From: Straminergon stramineum
Lineage: Eukaryota > Streptophyta > Bryopsida > Hypnales > Calliergonaceae
Reading direction: 5' to 3'
Assembly (NCBI GenBank): GCA_963920665.1
Contig: OY987267.1
Span: 27,142,485 to 27,206,484, forward strand
DNA length: 64,000 nt
Of the stretch, positions 1 to 11,739 are shown in pieces. The notes beneath the pieces were generated by a model. That model was not told where the DNA came from. It saw only the letters and a program-made list of their open reading frames with translations, and ran no database searches. Position numbers and translations under genes: made by a program. Each line of letters begins with the position of its first letter. Within the stretch, counting starts at the first letter, position 1.

Positions 1-864
1 TTTTCCAAAAACTATAGTTTAGCAGTTGCTAAAAAGAAATTCTTTTTGTCAACATTCTTTTTTTGAGTATACAATTTTTTTGCTCTTTGAATATATAATT
101 TTCCTAAAATTTTGGCATCTAATTTTAGAAATATTTTTGCCAACCTTGCCTTATACCTATAGTATTATTAAACAATGAAATTTGACATCAACCCAATGGC
201 TAGATTGATATCAATCTCACCCCTCAATCCTTCCATTCCACCCATTAAGTTCATATTGGTCTTGTGCACCTATAATGCATGAAAATTTAGTTTATTTGAA
301 CATATAGTAGAATATTTGATGCCAATGAAAATAAAAATATTGAAATAGATCCAAATATTCAATGGCTACACTAATATCAATTTCAATCTTCTTCCCACTC
401 CACGGCCAATCTAATTCATATTAGTCTTTATTGTCTCAATTAATACATAAAAAAATAATCTTTCTCAATCGAAGATTGTAGATTTGTAGACTTATAATTG
501 GACTATTGATTCAAAAAAAAATTCTACAAAAGAAATATCAATTCTACATGCATTGCACATTTGCATCATTTTGAATAAATTAAAACATATGAAAGATGAA
601 TTAGTGCTGTCTAATTATACTACATGTTGAAATATCTCTAGCAGCTAGAAATCTCTTTCATACTAAGAAAATGTCTTCTAAGCTTGTACATAGTGATCTC
701 ATTAGAATTAGTGAATCCAAAAATAATTGAACTAAAAGTAGAATTATTTTTAAAAATTACAAATTTCAATTATTTAAGCGTGTTGAGGGAGGGGCTTAAG
801 TAGTTTTTAGGAAATGGATGATATAGGTAGCAAAAAATAATTAGCATTGTTAGTTTGATATATA
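1..864. other. AT-rich intergenic DNA, no gene seen
   Basis: Very AT-rich sequence with stops in all frames and no convincing ORF, RNA gene or element boundary. I see nothing in it that I can name. Confidence 0.5.
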
Positions 865-1049
865 CACTAGAAGAAATGCATGTTCATCTACCTTATGTGT
901 TTTTGTTAAGTAACACAAAATTGTATTGAAAAAACCCATAGTTTAGCAATATTTTAGTCATAATTATGCAAATCTACATTATTTCCAACACAATTTTGTA
1001 CTACGTAACAAAAACACATAAGGTAGATGAACGTGAATTTATTCTAGTG
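865..1049. mobile_element. Short hairpin element with CACTA-type ends (copy 1)
   Basis: 185-bp fold-back element. It starts CACTAGAAGAAA and ends ATTCTAGTG. The interior is a long imperfect palindrome: a stretch around GTTCATCTACCTTATGTG on the left returns inverted as CACATAAGGTAGATGAAC on the right. It shares its tips with the elements at 9758, 37532 and 42519 but not its interior. Flanks are ATA and TAT, so no clean 3-bp duplication is seen for this copy. The CACTA start places it by inference with the En/Spm (CACTA) superfamily as a non-autonomous MITE. Confidence 0.75.
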
Positions 1050-1941
1050 TATGAAATTCATTCTAAATAGAAATATTTAGGATAAGATCTTAAAAGACGG
1101 CCTTTGATAGCTAAAAAACAACCTTGGTTGTTACCTTAACAAGGACAAACAATCCAAAATATTGGTAGTTTGGTACAAATGATGCTAATATGCAACTAAT
1201 GTGAGCATACAACTTAGGAGTGTGGAACATAGACCACCTTAGGTGATTATATAGGAATATAGGATACCTATGTTATAGGTACATATAACTTTATTAATAA
1301 GGTGTCCAATGTTATAGGGTACCTTCAATGGTTTTAGGGTACCTACTTACACCTTTCAAGGGTACCTATATTTAAAGAATAACCTCACCAAACCTAAGGT
1401 CTACACTCCAAGCTCTACACTCCACACTCACATGGTAGCATTTCCCATACATATGTCCATGCACTTTGGAAAAAATCTCCATCAAGTAGTGTCACTAAAG
1501 TAAGGCAATTGTATAAATGGATATTAGGATTTTAAGTTCAAATCTAAGTTTTCCTATATTGGTGGGTTATAGAATGGAATGACTTTTGTTATGTAAAGAA
1601 TAGACAGAATTCTATTGTTTGACTCCCAAGCATTGGCTTACACTAGTTTCATGTGCTCTTTTGAGAGTAAATGCAAGTTCAAAATTTCTTACTCATTCAA
1701 TAGATTGACATGCAAAAATACCAAAGCTAAGATGACTATACTTAATATTGTCTAAATAAATATTTGATTATTTTCATAGTCTAATTGTTTACATTCTTAA
1801 CTTGTTGTCTACATTTATAATTGTTGGAACTTGTTGTGAGTCTAATAAAGATTCCATATTCTCTTAGCATCCATTGTTTTGGATAACAACCACACCATAT
1901 GAATAAACTATCAATGTTCAAGCATTGAAATTTGGTGTATA
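1050..1941. other. AT-rich intergenic DNA, no gene seen
   Basis: No supported gene. Around 1240-1380 the phrase 'ggtacct' recurs in a short low-complexity stretch (for example taggtacata, agggtacct, gggtacctata), which looks like a degenerate local repeat. Confidence 0.45.
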
Positions 1942-2782
1942 GGTCATTGCAAGAAACACTTGTCCTATTTTTCATCACACATTAGATGTTGAAGTTTTTT
2001 TGCACCATAAGTATTGCAAAAATGATTGAATGAACATGAAATTCAAAAAGAAGCTTCCTATAGCTATATAAAATTTACTTGAATTATTTTTATTTTTCCT
2101 AAATTAATTCCATTGGTGAAATTGAATTTCAAGTATATGCCACATATACAATTTTGGTGGTTTTTAGTACTATTGAGTACCTTTTTTCAAGAGTTACATT
2201 GTCAAATTTGGTAGGTTTGTTCTTCTAATAGAATTACACCTTTGCAAGAGAGGGATTTCCAGAAAAATACTCCAATTGTGTTTTGCATTGGCCTGAAGTG
2301 TGCTATATTTAGGTTGAATTTATATTGAATGAAAAATGTTTTTTTAGTTCTAGCTTTGATCTTCCTTGTTTTCTCTTAGTTGGCAATAGTGGTCACTTTT
2401 AAAATATATTTTTCAAGTGCATTTTTTAATTTCAAAAAATAGAAATGTAGAAGTCTAATTTTCTAGCATAAATTGTAGCTTTTGACTCAAAATAGTATTT
2501 CAAGGTACATAGAAAGACTCAATAGTACTGGTAGGGGCCTATAATGCTTCTAATCTACCAATGTAAATTATTTTATGGCAAATTAAGCATTGCCATCCAT
2601 CCTTGCCATCCAATGATGACCATCATGTGATGTTGAAATTGCAAATTTGAAATCTAATCAAACTATCCATAATTCATGTTCTGTGCCTCTAATAGTACTG
2701 AAGGTGACTTGTAGTACAAAAAGTACTAAAAAGCTAAAAATCAAAAGCACAACAAATAGTACAAGTGTTTCTTGCAATCACC
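1942..2782. mobile_element. GGTGATTGCAAGAA-ended element (copy A)
   Basis: 841-bp unit with terminal inverted repeats of about 28 bp. The left end reads GGTCATTGCAAGAAACACTT and the right end is the complement of GGTGATTGCAAGAAACACTT. The same ends bound the units at 38263-39027 and 43133-43863. The interior has no credible ORF, so the copy is non-autonomous. I could not find a target-site duplication, so the superfamily is open. Confidence 0.65.
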
Positions 2783-5700
2783 TGTACTCAAAATTGACCC
2801 TAGCCACTTTGATCAATAGGTTCTCATGATAGAGGTTGTCCATTTTAAGCAAGAATCTCTGATGGTCAGTTAGTGAAATGGGTTGCAACTTGCAAAAATC
2901 TATAGAGATTGTTGTTGACTTATAAGGAGCGGTTTAGAAACATGTTGCAATTAGGTGCAGAAATTCTTACTCAACAAGTGTTTTGAATCAAGTCAAACAG
3001 AGCTGTGAAATGCCAGAGCCATGCATGATATTGTCATATTGATCTTCACAAAATTTGCGAGTGCCTGCCGACAATTTTTTTTACTGGAGAAATTTTAGGT
3101 CCATCTTCTTTTAAACTCATCATTTGGACCCCAAAATTAAAATTTCGTCCCGAAATGATGGATAATGATAGTTGAAGTGACTTCTATCCCCAAATGGCTT
3201 AATGATAGAGTTTTTTTTCCGCCACTCGGAAACGTTTTGAATCGTTAGCCTGGTGCCCGCCATCAGAGACTCACAGACAGTGCGTACCCGTCGCTAGCCC
3301 AGTACCAGTGCAGTTTCCCAGTAGTCCATGTAAGTCAAAGCACGTACTTCCCACCCCAAGTGGAGCAGCTGGTAACTTAGTCTGGTACTGCTGAGAAGTG
3401 AGAGCGATTGAAGCGCCACAAAGCTGCATCTGATCCCGACTGCTATTGAATTGCAAAGCCTGATAATACTCGATATATATCGCTGCTGAAGGACTCACTC
3501 AGTGAAGGACGAATGAAATGGACCATTCTCGATCGATCGATCGATCAATAGCCACAATGAAACGTACTAGCTTGTACAGGCCGTGTTAACACCCGTCGAA
3601 GTCGATCATGGCACGTCTTGGGGCCTCAGCAATCTAATCAGTCCGCGTGCTAGCCAGAGCTGCGTCAGGTACGTCGGACGGCTGTCAACTTCCTCTCAAT
3701 CTTGTCGATCGAATAAAGCTGACGGGATTGGATATTCTTCTAGCTGGCCGGCTCACTGCCTGGCGCAGACACTACCACTTCCAGTCTTGGATTTCGACTC
3801 CTTGAGACTTTCAATTTCAATTGAGATTTGGCCGGTTTAGTAGGAATCCCGTTTGACACAATTTTAACTAGATGAACGAGTGCCATTTCTGCTCCTTTCA
3901 CCGCTGCTACCATCACTCATCCGACCAAGAAGAATCTCTGAAGTATGCACATTTGAAAGCATCGGATTCCAAGTATTATCAGTGCAAGGTTCCCTATTAT
4001 TCGTCTGCTTCAAATTTTATTGGGACTTGCGGGCTTGGCTTTTGAGTGGTTTGGGCCTTGGCACACCGTGATGTCAAACCCTGGTGTTCGCGGGGTGCTT
4101 ACTACCAAATCCCACTCAACTATAGAGGGTTCAATTGTTCAAATGACCTCATTTGTCATAATTATAGGGACCTGAGAATTTATGGAAGAAAAAACATGTC
4201 AGTTCTTTGTAGGGTTTACCCCCTATGGAGGCATCAAGGATGGAATGCACCACTTAGATTTCAGACCAAAATTACTCTTCTTTTTGTTGGTTTTCCTTTA
4301 CAATTGAATGAGGATTTCAATGCACTTTAGTTTGAAGTTCTTAGCCCTAAAATCCTGACTCCTAAGGCCACATTTTTGTTGAAAACCATTCAAAACTACC
4401 ATTTTCATTTTTCAATGCAACAATCAAAAAAGTTTAAGCATTTTTTTTGCAAATCCATCCACAAGGGCTTGTACTAGACTTGTATGAAAATATTGGGAAG
4501 AAATTTCAAAAACTTTCACCAAATAATTTGCAAGATATTTGTGTTTTTGTGCCAAGAAAATGAGTTTTTATGTACTTTGTTGTTCTAGGTTATAAGACTT
4601 TGAATCCTCTTAACCTAACTTTTGCACCACAAATATTGAATTAAATTTTACTATGTAATAGAATTATGTTGAAAATCTAGAAAAAAATTCCAAAAAGATA
4701 AATAAATTGATTTTCATTCTTTATGAAAAATCATAGAACTTAAAAAAATAGAAGCCAAAAATGAATTAAAATGTTAATAGCTCTAAGATGGAATAAATCA
4801 CACTAATATTAATAATGAATTGTTCTAGCAAACAAATTGAACCTTGCGATAATTTCTTTTTAATTATGAAAATTGAGGTAAGAAAACATCCAATACACAG
4901 TTTTTTCAAAAAGATGCAATGATTGCCCCTAAAATAAGAAACTCTATAACTTTTACATCATAAAACTTTGAAGTCCTATTGTCTTTTTAGGTGACAAAAT
5001 GGATTTTGGGTAGATTCAAATGAGCAAAATTTTGGGCGAAAATACTTGAAATTTTTTACCAAGATAGAAAAACTTGTTAGCTCTTTGGGAATATAATTTT
5101 TATTTCAATTGGTGCTTGGGAGAAAAAATTATACCACAATAAGTCCAAATTTCAACTTGGTAGGCATTAAAATAAAAATAAAGCAGATTTGAAATAAATT
5201 TAAAAAAAATTCTCATAGATTTTTTTTTCGACATTTAAAGCTTTGATTCATTCCATTTGGATATGTGATGTGAAAATAAGTTATGGAACAACTTGTTTTG
5301 CAGGCAACCAAAGCATCTTCTTCAAAAAATAACATATAGAATTTTTTTTCATTTCAATTTTCAATTTTTTTCAAAAAATTAATCTACATGATTAGCTTTG
5401 ATTGTTAGAAAAATCTCACCATTACAATTAGTGTGATTTGATTCCATCTTAGAGCTAATAACAATTTTATTTTTCCTTCTATCTCATACCTATTTCAATT
5501 TAACAATTTTTATGAGGATAGAGATTACATTCTCTTTTCCTAGTTTCTCAACTCAATCCTCCATGATAAAAAAATTTCTTAACTCAAAATATATAGTGCA
5601 AAAAATTTTAAGTTGAGAGGATTCAAAGTCTCATAAACTAATTTGCCGTGGTGCCAAAAAATTACATTTTCTTCGCATTGAATACATTTATCTTTGCAAT

Positions 5701-6034
5701 GTATGTGGTCAAAGACTCTAAAACTCCTTCTACACAATTTTATATTGTTTCTTGCAAGAACCTACACTTAAATAAGCAAAAAAGTGCCAATTTTTTTAAT
5801 CTTTGTACTAGAAATGGTAATTTTGTTGTTTTTTTAATAAAAAAAATGCCTTGAGACCTTAGGGATTACTTATTCAAAATGAAGGAATCAAATCTATCTA
5901 TGTAGACAAATAAATAATATATGAAAAACATATTTTAAAAATCTTATTTCAAATTCTATGTTTTTCTTCGATGCTTGACAAATTCCATTTTTTACCTAGG
6001 GTGGCATAGTTTTTCCTCCTGAGCATTGACATTA
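2783..6034. other. Intergenic DNA with a GC-richer patch at 3200-3850
   Basis: Most of the stretch is AT-rich and empty. From about 3200 to 3850 the base composition is more balanced and short ORFs appear on both strands (75 codons on minus at 3271-3498, 85 codons on plus at 3583-3840). Neither protein resembles a family I know. A (GATC)n tetranucleotide run lies near 3530-3546. The patch may be a gene relic or the edge of an old repeat; I cannot assign it. Confidence 0.4.
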
Positions 6035-6349
6035 TGAAAATTCTGAGTTGTAAACAAGGCTGCCAATATTAGATTTTCGGCACCCCTGCGGTGCAAGTAC
6101 AGAAAAAATAAAAAATAATTCTTTTGGAAAAAAAATATTAAGAAAAAAAAAATATTAAAAAAAAAAGTCAATATGACATGTTGCTGATGTGGTACTAGTA
6201 ATGCCACGTCAGATTCCAAATTTAAAATAAATAAATATATATATATATATATAATATAATTTTTTTAATTTAATTTAATTTAATTTTTTTCTATAACTGC
6301 ACCTCAGGGGTGCAGAATTCGCAGTCTTGTTTACAGCTCAGAATTTTTC
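6035..6349. mobile_element. TA-flanked MITE, family with GAAAATTCTGAG ends (copy 1)
   Basis: 315-bp inverted-repeat element. The left arm GAAAATTCTGAGTTGTAAAC is matched by the right-arm complement GAAAAATTCTGAGCTGTAAA. Arms contain the conserved pieces AACAAGRCTGC and GCACCCCTG. A central palindrome, CTGATGTGG...CCACGTCAG, is shared with the copy at 35031-35291. The ends abut TA on both sides, which fits a TA duplication as in Tc1/mariner or Harbinger-like MITEs, but TA alone is weak evidence. The middle has AT microsatellite tracts (about 6235-6262). Confidence 0.7.
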
Positions 6350-9300
6350 TAATGTTGGAATAAAAATGATATTTCTAGAAAGCTAATATATTTTTCTATA
6401 TTAAAAATAAATTTCAAAAATCATGCCAAAAATTGAGATCATAAGAACCTAACAAACCCTTGAAGTATCTCCTAAGGGAGCACTTGGGGCTTTACTGCTT
6501 TAGGGGGTAAATTTTGGGTCTTGACTATAGGTGTGTTCAAAATTGACCCAAGATTTCATGATCATATAGGTCAAATCATACTCAAATGTACCAAAAAAGG
6601 GGTTAGACACACTAAAATCTGCAATGTAATTTCTTTCTATGTATTAATTTTTAATGCTAATCTTTTAATTATAGGTAATTTAGTCCCTTTTGACTAAAAC
6701 TTCAAGTCCTATTAAGACTAATATTTTTTTATTCATCAAAAATAAAAATTCTTTATTAAAGTTCCGATTGCAATTCAAGTGGCAAGTTGTCAAGTTTTTC
6801 AATGAGCGAAAAGGAGTTTAATTTCTAATGAATAATAATGTGATTGAATCCAAAAAAATCTTGTATATATATATATATATATATACAATAATATAATAGA
6901 GTAGAAAAGGATTTTTTTGATATGGTTTGAATATTTTTTTTATTTCCTATAATATTCATAAGTAAAAATATGTGAACATCCTTTTCAATGTAATAAATAC
7001 TACAAACAATGATTGTGTCAAAACCAAAAATGTATATATTATTGACATCAAGGGCACTACATAAGCTATTTTTGGAATTGAGTGTTTAAATTTATTTTTA
7101 GAACAAATGGATAGTTTGTCAATAATTAATTAAAAAATTATATGATTTGGTGTTTAAGATTGAATCTTGTAAAATCCTTTAAAATAGTTTATGTATGAGA
7201 ATTATAAAAAAATTGGATGAAAATATCCTTTTAAAGTGCTATAATATAAAAAAGATATTATATTTAGCCTTAAAACTAGTGATTTATGTTCTTTTAAGAA
7301 TTTTTTCCATGAATTTTTTTCTCCAACTTAATAAAGGGATGCATTACAATACTATTCATCTATAATTTTTTTTTAAAATGACAACATCAAAGTGCATTAT
7401 AGCTTTGAAATTTCTAAAAAGGACTCTCAACTAGTCCTAGCAAAGTAATCCCAATGGTACCTTTGAGTGTGGTTTGACCCATGTACAGTACTCCATAATA
7501 TTTTTCATTTTAGGCTTTAGAGAATTCATAGGGATTAACTTGGGTATAGCCATAAAGGTTGCAATCTAGTAACTTTGTTGTAAGGGAGACGTACCCAAAT
7601 ACGGTTCATTCTATTTTTGGTTGGTTGCAAGCTATGGTCCATTAGCTTTAAGACTAGTTGTTTGAGCTCTATCCTATATTGAATTATTGACAAAATTTTG
7701 ATTTTTAAACAATTATTTTTTAAGTTTAGCATTAGATAATTATAGAATTCAAGGGCCCAGAATTTAAAGTTATCTACATATAATGGCACATAGAGGTGTT
7801 TGAAATTTTAGTTTTCCAAAAAATATTATCTTGAAGATATTGAATTTTGAAACCTTTCATTTAATAATACTGTATCCAAACAATGACAAAATTTTTGAGC
7901 CTTGAGGGTTAAAAATGGCCTATTGTCAATTCTATAGTTGGAATTTCATTATGAAGCCCATATAAACATTTTCATTCAAAACCACATCTAAAATTTCAAA
8001 TCATCAAAATAAATTTTTTACAAAGAAAAGTAATCCATCAAGTGAAAAAACCAATATGAAAAATTTCACTTATCCAATAATTAAAAAAAATATCTAATGT
8101 ACTTAATTTGACATGCTTGTCTATTGAATTTTTTTTGGCTAATATATCCATTTATTATATATTTATTTTTGGATTTTTTGGATTAAGAGTGCATTGAGGT
8201 TGTGTGACAATGCATTGGTCTTTTTTGAATTGCCTCATATCATCTATTAAAAGATGTCTTTTTTCAAAATTTTCAATTTTTTCCAATAAATGTTATAATA
8301 CTATTTATAAATATGTCTTATTTTTTTTGCAAAATTGTAAAATATTGATGATGTCTTGAAAGTTTGAAAATCTTGAAAAAATGAAAAGTATAGCAGTAGT
8401 CCTTTGCAACATAAAAACTAGTACATCGTACATATCATGTAAATGTCCTTTGCGTCATCTAGGCAATTGGGTCTTGGATGGCCAATACCAATCATGCAAA
8501 ACATGCCACAAGTTTTAAAGTAATGAATCCATTACAATGTGGTTTACCACTTTTGGGTTGAAAATGACACTTTTTCATTGGTACTCAGAGTTTGATATTG
8601 AATTTGGGATTACATGAAAGTATATAGATGTGGGGAATTTGAAATGAATGTATTGGGACAAATTGCAGGATATTTTGTACTAGCACGTAGTTTAGGGATT
8701 CAAAAAACAAATGCAATATGGACTAAGAATATACAAATCAATGCAAAAAGATGGCTATAAATAGAAATGAGAGGGTCACTATACACACTAACAAGGCATT
8801 TAGTATTGATAGGACAATAGTTAGGGAGTTGAAAACTTTGTCTGGAAATAGGTAATGTTTTCGTTGGGTGTTTATTGCCGACTTGTTGTATCACCTACTA
8901 GCTACTAGTGCGACCTAGGGAGGAAGGATTTGAAGTGCGTTGGGTGTAAAGGTGATGCTTTCTAAATGTGGAAGAGCATCCGAGGTTCATTCAAGGGAGT
9001 TGCCATCACAACAATTGCAAGTACACTACTACGAGATGGGATTGTAAAGCATGGATTCGGTTCCAATGGTTGCTTGGAGTAGAGGGGTGGGGAGACCACA
9101 TCAATCTGAGCTCAGAATTGGGGCATAGAGCTGCTTGGCAGATGAAGAATTGCACAAGTTAGGAAGGTGTCTTGTACATTGTCAAGGATTGAGAAGATTG
9201 CAATACAATTTTTTGTTGAATAAAAAGGAGGGAAGAGCCAAATACACACAATTGGTTTAGGTGTAGGGTGTGTTCATTGCAATGAGTTCAAGGAATAGGG

Positions 9301-9757
9301 TCTTTGAATGATTGCTTGTTTGACTATGAGAAGATGGTAGGTGTTGGCAAAATAATGATCCAGTAGGTGGTGTGGTGGATATGACGATACGTATAGCCAC
9401 GACCTCCTCCTTTACAACAATTCACCCATACAACCACCATCTTAGCTACTTGGGCAATGAATAAGAAATTTCCCCAGAAAAAGTGTTGACTGTGCATCTC
9501 TGCCGAATGTTGTTGGGTTTGTTTGATAGGAGCTAACTTGTTTCGTATCCAATTTTGGTTGGTGCTCAAGGCTATGAAGATTTGGAGAATTGAATGGGGT
9601 GCACTTGTGCTATCTTTTTTATTGTCATTCTGTGATGTTATTTAATTGGTTGGGATACGAGGTGCAAAGAAGGTCGTAAAGATTGCTTCCTTGCAAAACT
9701 CCATGATGACTTATAGTAGACGGTCTTTTGATGATGTAGTGGAGGGCAACAAACAAA
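6350..9757. other. AT-rich intergenic DNA, no gene seen
   Basis: Long AT-rich stretch with a (TA)n microsatellite at about 6866-6886. Short ORFs (for example 84 codons on minus at 7535-7789) have skewed composition and no recognisable domain. Composition is slightly less AT-rich at 8900-9600 without a supportable gene. Confidence 0.45.
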
Positions 9758-9916
9758 CACTAGAAGAAAATTGTGTTGCATTCAACAAAAGCTAGTTGAC
9801 ATTTTTATAAACTACTTTCACTGCAATACAATTTTTTGAAAACAATGTTGTAGTAAATGCAATTTACAAAAATGTCAGCTAGCTTTTGTTGACTACAACA
9901 TAGTTTTCTTCTAGTG
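9758..9916. mobile_element. Short hairpin element with CACTA-type ends (copy 2)
   Basis: 159-bp fold-back element starting CACTAGAAGAAAA and ending TTTTCTTCTAGTG, with AAA directly repeated on both sides as a 3-bp target duplication. Interior arms (AACAAAAGCTAGTTGACATTT on the left, returned as AAATGTCAGCTAGCTTTTGTT) pair almost perfectly and differ from the other three copies. CACTA tips plus a 3-bp duplication match the En/Spm superfamily; at this size it must be non-autonomous. Confidence 0.8.
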
Positions 9917-10986
9917 AAATGAAAAAGGAAGTATTGGTTCCCAACATGCCCTATTAACATTGTGCATATGGAAGAAGTGGGACATGTTGCTCCCTACAGG
10001 AAGGAACATATTAGTTAACTTTATTGTATAGTTGACAATGTTGGAAGGTACTCTTCAAATTTAGATTTAGAGGACTCTTTTATTATTTTTAGCCCTTACT
10101 CTAGCCTTGAGTAACAATTCTAATTCAATGAGTTTATTTCTTATATAGATGGTCACCTTATGTTAAAGAACTAGCCAAGCTTCAACAAGACTAAGGATGC
10201 TCGTGAGGATCATTGGACAATTTTTTCTAAGTCTAGGTAAGCCTTCACCTTGTTGATATTGGAAACATTATGCCAAAATCTGATCTTATATTCTTTTATT
10301 TTCTAGGACCCATTGCATCAAAAGTTGGAATGAAAATAGTGGCATTTTAGTTATGAGTGTAATTTGCAGCTTCTAAGAATCTACATAAATGCTTCAAATC
10401 GTTCACATCCTATTGGGTTAATTCATTGTTTTGCATTCAACAAGCGACTGATGGTTCTGCCCGCGCACTTTCTAATGCAAAAGATTTTCTACAACACATG
10501 TGGGGAATAAGGTTCTTGTACTAGAGAAAATATACCAATTTAAGAAACAAGACAGAAAAATCTAATCCAATGTGTGTCAACCAATTATGATGAGCAACTA
10601 TAATCCATGTGCACTAGAAGTACTAACACTCCACATGAATCAACTCAATCAAGTGATCCTTTTTTACACAAAAAAAAATCACTTGTAATCATTGATGGTT
10701 GTTCTAAGCTCCACGTTCTCTAGAACATTTCTAGAGATTGGTACTCCACCTTTGCAAGTAGCAAAGTAGGTTAGACTATTAATAAATTGAAGTGAGAAAC
10801 AAAGAGGCTAGCATCAAATTATAAACCTCTTTTTTCCAATAGACAAAATTATAAGACAATTCCTCTACATAATTCATTCTAAAAATTCAAATATAACAAG
10901 TATGGATCACTCTACATCAAGAAAGCACTATAACAAAACGGGTGTTTTATGACTAAGAAAATATGATTGAAGATGATTGGTGATTG
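9917..10986. other. AT-rich DNA up to the hAT insertion
   Basis: No gene. The last part (about 10945-10970) carries AAATATGATTG, the inverse of the CATATTT words that crowd 16184-16530 on the other side of the hAT element. The hAT element therefore probably landed inside an older repeat that owns both flanks. Confidence 0.45.
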
Positions 10987-10994
10987 CTCGTAGT
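10987..10994. repeat. hAT target-site duplication, left copy
   Basis: CTCGTAGT, repeated exactly at 16179-16186 on the far side of the element. Eight base pairs is the duplication length made by hAT transposases. Confidence 0.9.
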
Positions 10995-11337
10995 CAGGGT
11001 GTTTTTTTTCTGGCGATTTGGCGTGAAATTGCACCAAATTGGTGGGGCTGGCACCACACCTATAGAAAAAAAAAGGGAAAAAACATTGTTAATCGCCCAG
11101 TATATTTGGTGGTTGTAGGGAACGATGTTATTTCCGCGTGAAAGAGGCGTAGGGTTTGTAGTGATATCGCCAGTTGGAAACTCCGCCTGTCTTTTCTGAT
11201 TTTGCCGTTGAAGCTTCCTCCACTCCAGCTTGTCTCCTCCATTGCAATTGCATTGCCAGCTTCATACCTCCATTGATTTTCTTGAGCGCCATCTTTGCGC
11301 CTACATTGAAGTTTTCATAGCCCACTCCGCAATGCTA

Positions 11338-11371
11338 TAGCTTATTAGGGAGCCACTCCTTCCTAATAAGC
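11338..11371. repeat. Small perfect hairpin inside the hAT 5' region
   Basis: AGCTTATTAGG and CCTAATAAGCT form a perfect 11-bp stem around a short loop. It lies about 0.35 kb inside the left end of the hAT element. It could be a subterminal structure of the transposon or chance; no function can be claimed. Confidence 0.5.
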
Positions 11372-11739
11372 TACTTCACCAAATCTTCAATGCTTGGCAA
11401 AGTTTGTGTCGCCACATTCATTTCCACTTTGTGGAGGACGTAGCTGCATTTTCCCTTTGTACTTGGAATGATGGCGAGTGTTGATGTCAATGATCGTGGA
11501 GGGTTTGCTATTGAAGCATTGTTGTGCAATGTAGAAGACGAGGTTGTGCTTAAGTTTTCAATTGTGTGCAGATTGAGTAGAGTATCCTTTGCTAAATTTG
11601 TTTGGTGTAAGCTTTGTTTCTTTCCATTGGGGTTCGAGAGTTGGGTTTCCAGTGTGAAGATTTCTTGGACGTGGGTTTTGGGTGTTTGGTTCTGGTTTGT
11701 TGGAATTGGGGTTTTGTATCCAAGATTTTGTTGTTTCCG

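Noticed and set aside
10608..10625. Another CACTA-tipped element starting at CACTAGAAGTACT
   Set aside because: No matching inverted end or palindromic interior follows within several hundred bases; the word is a chance match.
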